The notes under the pieces were generated by a model that saw nothing but the letters and a program-made list of their open reading frames with translations, ran no database searches and was not told the DNA's origin. The translations under genes were made by a program, and so were the position numbers. Shown here one piece after another: positions 8,531-14,556 of a stretch of DNA of 14,556 nt (positions are counted from its first letter, which is position 1; the number at the start of each line of letters is the position of its first letter). The stretch comes from JAHJRJ01 sp037443685 (GTDB lineage: Bacteria > Bacteroidota > Ignavibacteria > UBA10030 > BY39), in contig JBBINX010000062.1 of assembly GCA_037443685.1 (NCBI GenBank), forward strand, positions 1 through 14,556, in the 5' to 3' direction.

Positions 8531-10017
8531 AAAAATTATCGTTAGTTCCGTTTATTATTTTAATTTACTTTTTCGTCTTTCAGGTATTTGCAGTTGCTCA
8601 AGTCTATAATACTCCTTTAACCATGCAAGGTTTAAATAACACAACTATACCTTCAGTTGTTGCGCGCGCTATGGGGGGTGTAACATTGGGAATCAAGAAC
8701 GACCCTTCGACGATGTTTTCAAACCCAGCAGGTCTCCAATCTTTGGAAGGTATTCAGATATCTGTAAGTGGACTGCAGCAAAATAAAAGAGCCGAGCAAA
8801 TTCAACATTGGGTCCCACTTTTATACTATCCAAATTTTAGTCTATTAATGCAGGGATTAACCAGAAATATTCCTGACCCTGATACTATTCGGAATTTCCC
8901 ACCAAACGCCGGGGATTCTGTTCAGCGACCATTCGATAATTTTGAGCCGAATTGGAAACAATCAAAAAATAAGCTGTTACCTATCCAATTTTCCATCGGG
9001 GTACCTTTTTCTGTCGAAGGTATAAATTTTTCTGTCGGCTTCGGAATCGTCCAGTATGCTAATCTAAATTATTATTACGAAAACAACAACGTCCTCTCTC
9101 CCGATATCGGATCGTTTAGGTCGGGAGTTCTTATTCTACCAACAAATAACGATATTGAGAATTCGAAATTAGTTTACTGGTATAGGACTGTGCGCGAAAG
9201 AACTGGTGCGATAAACGGCTACGGAGGAGCTGTTGCAGCGGCACTGACTGAAAAACTTTCACTCGGTTTTTCAACATTGTTCCTCGATGGGAAAGCTGAT
9301 GATTCCGAATCCATTATCAGTCGTGGTGAAATGAGAATGTTTAGAGATTACTTTGGTCTGTATCGATATCAACAGGATACGATTAAAACCGGAACTTCGA
9401 ATTTTAAGGGGTATGAATATACAATCAGCGCTAATTATCGCAGTGCGAATATTAGTTTTGGATTTGCAGTAAAACCCCCGACAATTATTAAACGCGATTA
9501 TAAGTCGGTTGTCCGCGTTGATACTGTCGGAGTTTTGATGAATTCTCAGGAAGTTAACTCCTCCGATAAAATTACTCTACCATGGCGTGGAACGTTAGGA
9601 ATTGGTATTGCGCTTCGGAATAATTTTACAGTCACAGCGGATTACGAATATCTTACTTACACCTCTGCTAAATATTCGCAAGATACAATGACATCAAAAC
9701 CTTGGCTCGATTGCTCAACATTCAGAATCGGGTTAGAGTATTTACCAATTTCTCAATTAGCACTTCGAGTTGGATACTGGACTCAGGTCGAAATATTTGA
9801 GCCAGAAGGTAATTATAATCCAGGCGATCCTGTTTCTTCTGACGGATACTCTGCAGGATTGGGTTATCGTATAAATAACATTCACATTAATTTTGCTTAC
9901 GAATATTTAAAAATTCGTTACGAAGATAAATGGGCAACTAACGTTAACTTCAATAAAAACATTACTCATAATTTTATAATCGGCACGTCGTATGTACTGC
10001 CGTTATCAATTAGATAA
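8527..10017 (+). CDS. FadL/OmpP1/PorV-like outer-membrane beta-barrel protein
   Basis: A 496-residue outer-membrane protein with a signal peptide (MKKLSLVPFIILIYFFVFQV, cut near AVAQ). Just after it, VVARAMGGVTLGIKNDPSTM and FSNPAGL match the conserved N-terminal region of FadL/OmpP1 and PorV barrels, where a small-residue-rich segment plugs the pore. Regularly spaced Tyr/Phe-ending strands continue to the C-terminus (FIIGTSYVLPLSIR). It aligns loosely with the preceding gene product at this region (ARAxxLG...NPxGL), so the two may be old duplicates. The ATGA overlap with the previous gene points to translational coupling. It could be a hydrophobic or oligosaccharide channel or a T9SS shuttle. 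The family is fairly sure; the substrate is unknown. Confidence 0.75.
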   Translation: MKKLSLVPFIILIYFFVFQVFAVAQVYNTPLTMQGLNNTTIPSVVARAMGGVTLGIKNDPSTMFSNPAGLQSLEGIQISVSGLQQNKRAEQIQHWVPLLYYPNFSLLMQGLTRNIPDPDTIRNFPPNAGDSVQRPFDNFEPNWKQSKNKLLPIQFSIGVPFSVEGINFSVGFGIVQYANLNYYYENNNVLSPDIGSFRSGVLILPTNNDIENSKLVYWYRTVRERTGAINGYGGAVAAALTEKLSLGFSTLFLDGKADDSESIISRGEMRMFRDYFGLYRYQQDTIKTGTSNFKGYEYTISANYRSANISFGFAVKPPTIIKRDYKSVVRVDTVGVLMNSQEVNSSDKITLPWRGTLGIGIALRNNFTVTADYEYLTYTSAKYSQDTMTSKPWLDCSTFRIGLEYLPISQLALRVGYWTQVEIFEPEGNYNPGDPVSSDGYSAGLGYRINNIHINFAYEYLKIRYEDKWATNVNFNKNITHNFIIGTSYVLPLSIR

Positions 10018-10055
10018 TAAAAATAAATATAAACAGAAACATTAAAGGACTTAAT

Positions 10056-11720
10056 ATGAAAACAAAATTTACAACATTATTTTTAGTTTGCTTATTGCTA
10101 TCCATTAACGCACAACTTTTTAGTCAAGCTACTGGCGACTATCGTTCGCGTGTAACAGGCGAATGGCGTACTGCTAGTAGCTGGGAAAGATTTAGCGGTG
10201 GAACTTGGAGTCCTGCAACTGAACCGCCTCCAGGATTATCCGGTGTAATTACAATTCAAGCTGCACATACGATAACTGTAGGTACTGGTACGGATACAAT
10301 AAAAATTAATGGTGCTTCTGTTATTGTAAATGGTTATCTGAAAGAGCTCGGATTAATCCTTAAAACTTCCGGCTCGTGGGTTATCAACGGTACTTTTGAA
10401 TTAGGACATCCGCCGGCAACTAACCTTGGACTTCCAACGGCTACTTGGAACGACGGTTCAACTTGCCTACTCACAGGTATTGCTGGTGCCACAACAAGTT
10501 TAAATGCAGTTCAGTCGTTCTTTAATTTAACTGTTAATTGTCCAAATTGGAGTGCAAATTTAAACCTCGGTTGGGTTCGAGGTGTCATTACAGTTCGAGG
10601 AGATGTTAATGTTATCAGCACCGGTTCGGGCAGATGGCAATTTGGGGCGCCAGTTGCAGATAGCTCGGTAGTAGTCAACATTTTAGGTAACCTCAATGTA
10701 TCGGCAGGACAAAGCGCCACAAATTTAGTTTCTGTAACCTCGAATGGTACGAGCAATCCCTACACGAGTATTACTGTGAATATTTACGGAAATGTTACTG
10801 TTACCGGAAATCCGACAAATGTCGAGTGGACCAATTTTTCGATTTCCAGAGGAAGTCAGGGAAATTCAGGTACAGCCACTTGGAATTTTTATGGTAATGT
10901 AAGTGTATCAAACGCAAGGATTCAAAATTCGACTGGTACATCGGCAGGCGGTTTGGGTAAATTTGTTTTTGCGAAAGCTGGCACACAATCGTTAACATTC
11001 ACGAATATTTATACTACTACCGCTGCTGCAATAAACATAGAAGTAAATGGAGGTACAACACTAAATATCGGTTCTACTACATTGACTGGCAGCAGTGGCT
11101 TCTTTATGCTGAATCCAGCAGCAACCTTGCAAACCTCGAACATCGCAGGTATCGAAGGCAATCTTACTAATACAGGCGATAAAACTTTAAGCACCCAAGC
11201 AAATTACACTTTCAACGGTACAGCTTCACAAATTACCAGCATACTAATGCCCGCAACTGTGAACAATCTGACAATCAACAATACCGCTGGTGTTGCTATG
11301 TCACAAGCAACCACAATCAACGGATTATTGTATCTAACTGCCGGTGTGTTGGATAATTGCACACATAATGTTACTGTACCGCTTGCAAATATTGTTACCG
11401 GCTCCGGAAGTTTATTGTGTGCGCCAAATTCAGTCGAAATTATAGATGGGATTCCTCAATCATTCTTTGTTGACCAGAATTATCCTAATCCGTTCAATCC
11501 TTCTACGACTATCAGATTTGGATTACCAGCAGAATCTTTTATTATTGTAAAAGTGTTTAGTATATTAGGACAAGAAGTTGCTACCCTGTACGAAGGTCGC
11601 CAGAATGCCGGCGTGCATACGTTGAATTTCGACGCAACTAATTTAGTTTCCGGCGTATATTTTTACCGGATTCAAACCGATAAATCGGTAGATGTTAAGC
11701 AGATGCTATTAATTAAATAA
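10056..11720 (+). CDS. T9SS cargo protein with beta-rich repeat body and type A sorting domain
   Basis: A 554-residue cell-surface or secreted protein. The signal peptide is cut near LFS|Q (residue 23). An N-terminal module at about 26-95 begins ATGDYRSRVTGEWRTASSWE and continues to GVITIQAAHTITV. The middle (about 95-460) is rich in Thr, Ser, Asn and Gly with repeating short beta segments, in keeping with a beta-helix or adhesin-like body and without catalytic motifs I can identify. Residues 469-554 are a clear T9SS type A sorting domain: NYPNPFNPSTTIRF, VFSILGQEVATLYEG, LVSGVYFYRI and terminal QMLLIK. AGGA (10046-10049) is well placed before the ATG. It follows the coupled barrel block by 38 bases without a terminator. 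The partial gene at 14274 encodes a paralogue with the same N-terminal module. Its function in pectin use, perhaps binding or adhesion, is unproven. Confidence 0.85.
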   Translation: MKTKFTTLFLVCLLLSINAQLFSQATGDYRSRVTGEWRTASSWERFSGGTWSPATEPPPGLSGVITIQAAHTITVGTGTDTIKINGASVIVNGYLKELGLILKTSGSWVINGTFELGHPPATNLGLPTATWNDGSTCLLTGIAGATTSLNAVQSFFNLTVNCPNWSANLNLGWVRGVITVRGDVNVISTGSGRWQFGAPVADSSVVVNILGNLNVSAGQSATNLVSVTSNGTSNPYTSITVNIYGNVTVTGNPTNVEWTNFSISRGSQGNSGTATWNFYGNVSVSNARIQNSTGTSAGGLGKFVFAKAGTQSLTFTNIYTTTAAAINIEVNGGTTLNIGSTTLTGSSGFFMLNPAATLQTSNIAGIEGNLTNTGDKTLSTQANYTFNGTASQITSILMPATVNNLTINNTAGVAMSQATTINGLLYLTAGVLDNCTHNVTVPLANIVTGSGSLLCAPNSVEIIDGIPQSFFVDQNYPNPFNPSTTIRFGLPAESFIIVKVFSILGQEVATLYEGRQNAGVHTLNFDATNLVSGVYFYRIQTDKSVDVKQMLLIK

Positions 11721-11725
11721 AAAAT

Positions 11726-11810
11726 AGAACACGGATGCACACTGATTGAACGGATAAATACTGATGAAGAAATCTGTGTAAATCAGTGAGTTTCAGTGCA
11801 ATCCGTGTTC
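11726..11810. repeat. Second copy of the dispersed palindromic repeat
   Basis: Ends 11727-11736 and 11801-11810 are perfect 10-bp inverted repeats (GAACACGGAT / ATCCGTGTTC), with further imperfect symmetry inside (ACTGATT against AATCAGT). The left 30 bases match 27 of 30 of the copy at 131-160. It begins six bases after the stop of the T9SS cargo gene and fills most of the gap before GH105. As RNA it could fold into a long imperfect hairpin and so act as an attenuator, mRNA stabiliser or terminator, but there is no T-run. The outer 23-bp arms seen around the first copy are absent. Confidence 0.75.
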
Positions 11811-11828
11811 AATTAGCTTAGCAACAAT

Positions 11829-13064
11829 TTGAAAAAAATTTTAATGATACTATTTCTAAAGAATATAATTAGTCCAATCATATTAACCGGGTTTATTTTT
11901 GCCTGCAGTATTGGGCAAAGTACTGTTCGAATTCCGGAGGACGAGCCGTGGTCCAAACGCATCGCCGATAGTTTTATCACGATGCATCCGGATTCTATTA
12001 TATATCCTGACGAAGAAAAATCCAGACGGTGGAATTATGAACAGGGTTTAATGTTAGAAGCATTCTATCAAATGCACAGACACACAGGTGATGTGCGTTA
12101 TAGAGATTATCTCAAAAAGAACCTCGACCATTACATTACACAAAACGGCTCTATTAAAACCTATAAACTGACTGAATTTAATATAGATAACGTCGCGCCT
12201 GGCAAGGCGGTATTGCACGCATTCGACTTATTTAATGAAAACAAATACAAGTGGGCGGCAGATACATTACGCAGACAATTAGCATTGCATCCGCGAACGA
12301 GCGAAGGTGGTTTCTGGCATAAAAATATTTATCCATACCAAATGTGGTTAGACGGTTTGTATATGGCTGAGCCGTTCTATATATTGTATGCAGTTATGTT
12401 TGACGAAACGACTGCCTTCGACGATATCGTCAAACAATTTATATTAATAGCTAAACACACATACGACACACGCACCGGACTGTATTTTCACGGTTGGGAT
12501 GAGAGCAAACAACAACGCTGGGCTGATAAAGTAACCGGCTGTTCACCTAATCTGTGGGGACGTTCACTCGGCTGGTTCGCTATGGCGCTTGTAGATGTGC
12601 TCGATTATTTTCCCATCGACCATCCCGCTCAAAAAGAATTAGTATGCATCTTTCAAAATTTTATGGAAAATATATCAAAACAACGGGATAAAGATTCCAA
12701 ACTGTGGTATCAGGTGGTCGATAAGCAGACTACACCAGGAAATTATCTTGAAGCGTCGGCATCGGCAATGTTCACTTATGCTTTTGCGAAAGGAGTTAAT
12801 AAAGGATATTTACAGCCAAACTATTATGATGAAGCAGTCGAATCTTTCAGCTCAATTCTCGACAGGTTTGTTACTGTTAACAAAGACGGTATTATTCATC
12901 TGAATGGTGTCGTAAAAGTATCCGGTCTGGGTGGAAATCCTTACCGAGATGGAAGTTTTGAGTATTACATCAGCGAGCCAAAACGGACAAATGATTTTAA
13001 GGGTTATGGACCATTTTTGCTTGCGGCGATCGAGATCGAAAAATATCAAAAGGGGAATAAGTAA
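11829..13064 (+). CDS. GH105 unsaturated rhamnogalacturonyl hydrolase, probable lipoprotein
   Basis: This enzyme removes the 4,5-unsaturated galacturonyl residue from the non-reducing end of oligosaccharides released by pectate or rhamnogalacturonan lyases. Family GH105 is shown by WNYEQGLMLEAFY (68-80), MWLDGLYMAEPF (172-183; Asp175 probably corresponds to the catalytic Asp143 of YteR), YFHGWDESKQQRWAD (219-233), SPNLWGRSLGWFAMALVDVL (239-258) and VSGLGGNPYRDGSFEYYISE (364-383), so the fold is complete. The length of 411 is slightly above the usual ~370 because of a signal peptide ending in FAC (Cys26), a likely lipobox. Many characterised GH105 enzymes are cytoplasmic, so an exported form places this step in the periplasm or at the surface. 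The start chosen is TTG 11829, giving MKKILMILFLK; ATG 11844 is an alternative. Neither has a clear Shine-Dalgarno. The stop overlaps the LacI start by one base. Confidence 0.9.
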   Translation: MKKILMILFLKNIISPIILTGFIFACSIGQSTVRIPEDEPWSKRIADSFITMHPDSIIYPDEEKSRRWNYEQGLMLEAFYQMHRHTGDVRYRDYLKKNLDHYITQNGSIKTYKLTEFNIDNVAPGKAVLHAFDLFNENKYKWAADTLRRQLALHPRTSEGGFWHKNIYPYQMWLDGLYMAEPFYILYAVMFDETTAFDDIVKQFILIAKHTYDTRTGLYFHGWDESKQQRWADKVTGCSPNLWGRSLGWFAMALVDVLDYFPIDHPAQKELVCIFQNFMENISKQRDKDSKLWYQVVDKQTTPGNYLEASASAMFTYAFAKGVNKGYLQPNYYDEAVESFSSILDRFVTVNKDGIIHLNGVVKVSGLGGNPYRDGSFEYYISEPKRTNDFKGYGPFLLAAIEIEKYQKGNK

Positions 13065-14119
13065 TGAAAAACGGTTCACACATCACGCTCGAAAACATAG
13101 CCCAAAAGCTAAAAGTTTCGCAAGTAACTGTATCAAAAGCATTACGCGGGCATCCCGATATTTCGATTGATATGACGAAGCGTGTTAAAAAGGTTGCACA
13201 CGAGTTAGGTTACTCGGTAAATTTTATGGCGCGGAATCTATCGGCTCGCAGGTCGAATATGTTAGGTCTCGTTGTGCCTAAAGTTGCTCACTTCTTTTTC
13301 GGCTCTGTTATTGAGGGAGTGTATAACACTGCATTCGAGAATAAGTATGAAACAATTCTAACTGTTTCTCAGGAAAATGCCGAACGCGAAAAAAGACATC
13401 TGCAAACACTCGTTTCTATGCGTGTGGATGGTATTATAATTTCAATATCTCAAGAGACGCGTGAATTCGAGATATTCAAGTGGATACAAAAAAAGGGGAT
13501 ACCGCTGATGTTCATAGACCGTATTCCGGAGCCGCCTTTACCAAGCTTCAGTTCGGTAATGGGGAATGATATCGAAGGCACTTTCCTTGCCATTGAACAC
13601 GCAATTCAAATTGGCTACAGAAAATTAGGATTTTTAGGCGGGAATACTGAAATAAGCATAGGTAAAAACCGACTACAGGGTTTCCGGGATGCAATGAAAA
13701 AGTATGGAATTCCATTTAATGAACAATGGGTAATCAACGGTGGATTTGGAAAAAGTGCCGGCTACGATGCTTTTAAAAAGCTGTACAAAACAGGCGGCAT
13801 ACCTGAATTTATTTTTGCCGTAACTTATCCTGTTGCACTTGGTATTTATGAAGCGGCAAAGGAATTAGGTGTTAAAATCCCGGACGATATAGACATTATG
13901 TGCTACGGCGATAGCGATGTTAGCAAGTTTCTCTCGCCTGCGTTAAGCTGTGTTCGCCAGCCGACTCACGAGCTTGGCTCTCGTGCAGTGCAAGTAATGC
14001 TCGAGACTATAGCAGAGCCCGGTGTTACACGCGAGCACCACATTGTTTTACCAACACAGCTTGTTATACGCGAAACATGTGCCACAAAAATAGCACAGAC
14101 AAAAAATATTGAAAACTGA
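13064..14119 (+). CDS. LacI-family transcriptional regulator
   Basis: A 351-residue regulator. The N-terminal helix-turn-helix covers about residues 7-30 (ITLENIAQKLKVSQVTVSKA) and is followed by RGHPDIS. The hinge helix at 53-61 (NFMARNLSA) keeps Leu59, which in LacI proteins inserts at the central CG of the operator. Residues from about 64 (NMLGLVVPKVAHFF) to 345 form the periplasmic-binding-like sensor domain, with DGIIISIS, GYRKLGFLGG and the FLSPALSCVRQP region in the expected order. AGGGGA (13051-13056) precedes the ATG by seven bases, and TAATG joins it to the GH105 stop, so it is made with GH105. The ligand is probably a pectin breakdown product (inferred). CG-centred sites in the repeats at 411-446 are the best candidate operator in this window. 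It has no visible promoter of its own. Confidence 0.93.
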   Translation: MKNGSHITLENIAQKLKVSQVTVSKALRGHPDISIDMTKRVKKVAHELGYSVNFMARNLSARRSNMLGLVVPKVAHFFFGSVIEGVYNTAFENKYETILTVSQENAEREKRHLQTLVSMRVDGIIISISQETREFEIFKWIQKKGIPLMFIDRIPEPPLPSFSSVMGNDIEGTFLAIEHAIQIGYRKLGFLGGNTEISIGKNRLQGFRDAMKKYGIPFNEQWVINGGFGKSAGYDAFKKLYKTGGIPEFIFAVTYPVALGIYEAAKELGVKIPDDIDIMCYGDSDVSKFLSPALSCVRQPTHELGSRAVQVMLETIAEPGVTREHHIVLPTQLVIRETCATKIAQTKNIEN

Positions 14120-14187
14120 AGAAATAATTATACAGCAATAAAACCGGTCCAATGCTATTGAATGATATTGATTCACTAAAAAATAAA

Positions 14188-14236
14188 TGTGGTTGGCAAA
14201 CCGTCCGTTAACCGACTGATGGTAGGTCGAACCACA
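14188..14236 (+). promoter_or_regulatory. Inverted-repeat leader before the last gene
   Basis: A perfect 7-bp stem (TGTGGTT 14188-14194 with AACCACA 14230-14236) encloses a second hairpin (CGAC 14213-14216 with GTCG 14226-14229) that abuts the outer stem, leaving GGCAAACC and a GTTAAC palindrome in the rest of the interior. It lies 37 bases before the ATG at 14274 in a 154-base gap with no ORF. It could be a structured 5' leader, or a DNA-level operator palindrome. The sequence does not match a riboswitch class completely, and no T-run follows, so this is not a terminator. Confidence 0.4.
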
Positions 14237-14263
14237 ATGATTAAAAAACAAACAAATAATTAA

Positions 14264-14267
14264 GGAG
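14264..14267 (+). promoter_or_regulatory. Ribosome-binding site of the last gene
   Basis: GGAG sits six bases before ATG 14274, the best-spaced Shine-Dalgarno in the window. It fixes the start of the truncated gene, together with the signal peptide encoded right after it. Confidence 0.7.
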
Positions 14268-14273
14268 TAAGTT

Positions 14274-14556
14274 ATGAAAAACTTAAAACTATTTTTAAGC
14301 ATGTGCTTGATGGTATTTTTATCGTCAAGTGTCGTTTTTAGCCAGGCTAATGGCGACTACCGCTCAAAAGCAAACGGCAATTGGGGCGATGCATCTACTT
14401 GGCAAGTTTATAATGACGGCTGGGTTGATGCAACTAATTCTCCAACCTCTACAGCTGGTGTAATTACAATTTTAAATGAACATACAATTGTGGTTATAGT
14501 CGCAGTTACTGTTGATCAGGTTGTTATTAATGCAGGTGGAGAAGTTATAATTAATA
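14274..14556 (+). CDS. Partial secreted protein, paralogue of the 10056 T9SS cargo protein (3' end outside window)
   Basis: Only the first 94 codons are in the window. They encode a signal peptide (MKNLKLFLSMCLMVFLSSSV, cut near VFS|Q) followed by QANGDYRSKANGNWGDASTW and GVITILNEHTIVV. This matches the N-terminal module of the protein at 10056 (QATGDYRSRVTGEWRTASSW, GVITIQAAHTITV), so the two genes are paralogues flanking GH105-LacI. By analogy it should continue into a beta-rich body and a T9SS C-terminal sorting domain beyond the window, but that part is not visible. The function is unknown; a cell-surface role is likely. The gene is separated from LacI by 154 bases and may have its own promoter, though I see no convincing boxes. 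Confidence 0.8.
   Translation, partial: MKNLKLFLSMCLMVFLSSSVVFSQANGDYRSKANGNWGDASTWQVYNDGWVDATNSPTSTAGVITILNEHTIVVIVAVTVDQVVINAGGEVIIN

Noticed and set aside
14195..14233. c-di-GMP-I (GEMM) riboswitch based on GGCAAACC and GGTAGGT
   Set aside because: The conserved GACGCAAAGCC segment, the GNRA tetraloop and receptor, and the required length are missing; the two words alone could be chance.
14188..14236. tRNA-like appearance (7-bp outer stem with GGTCGAACC near the 3' arm)
   Set aside because: At 49 bases it is too short, and it has no anticodon arm or proper D and T arms.

Overview
The window looks like an accessory polysaccharide-utilisation locus from an AT-rich member of the Bacteroidota/Ignavibacteria side of the FCB group. 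The evidence is a type IX secretion (T9SS) sorting domain of the 'NYPNPFNPSTTIRFGLP' style in one product, a related tail in another, PorV/FadL-like barrels, a TonB-dependent receptor with an N-terminal carboxypeptidase-regulatory-like domain, and a Bacteroidota-style LacI regulator. The N[YP]PNPFNPST type of sorting domain is especially common in Ignavibacteria, but no rRNA or marker gene is present, so the lineage is an inference.

All nine protein genes lie on the + strand. The left 488 bases hold an intrinsic terminator of an upstream off-window gene (14-46), a nested inverted-repeat element (101-266), an AT-rich spacer, and a strong sigma70-like promoter (384-412). A triple 12-bp tandem repeat (411-446) sits on the -10 and predicted start point of that promoter. 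The genes then run: a lipoprotein GH28 polygalacturonase/rhamnogalacturonase-like enzyme (489-2093); a tightly coupled outer-membrane block (2185-10017) of TonB receptor, 787-residue secreted protein with a T9SS-like tail, PorV-like barrel and a second FadL/OmpP1-like barrel; and a T9SS cargo protein (10056-11720). A second copy of the dispersed palindromic repeat follows (11726-11810), then a lipoprotein GH105 unsaturated rhamnogalacturonyl hydrolase (11829-13064) whose stop overlaps the start of a LacI regulator (13064-14119). The last gene (from 14274, cut by the window end) is a paralogue of the 10056 protein and is preceded by a leader with inverted-repeat structure.

Read together this is a pectin (homogalacturonan or rhamnogalacturonan) degradation locus. 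GH28 would cleave backbone galacturonic-acid linkages. GH105 would remove the unsaturated galacturonyl residue from oligosaccharides made by a polysaccharide lyase, which is not in this window. The TonB receptor would import or sense products, and the LacI protein would control expression, plausibly at the tandem repeats before GH28. There is no SusD gene. In the place where Bacteroidetes loci carry SusC/SusD, this locus has receptor + T9SS-tailed protein + two PorV/FadL-type barrels, joined by 4-bp stop/start overlaps or a very short gap. That arrangement is the most interesting feature of the window.
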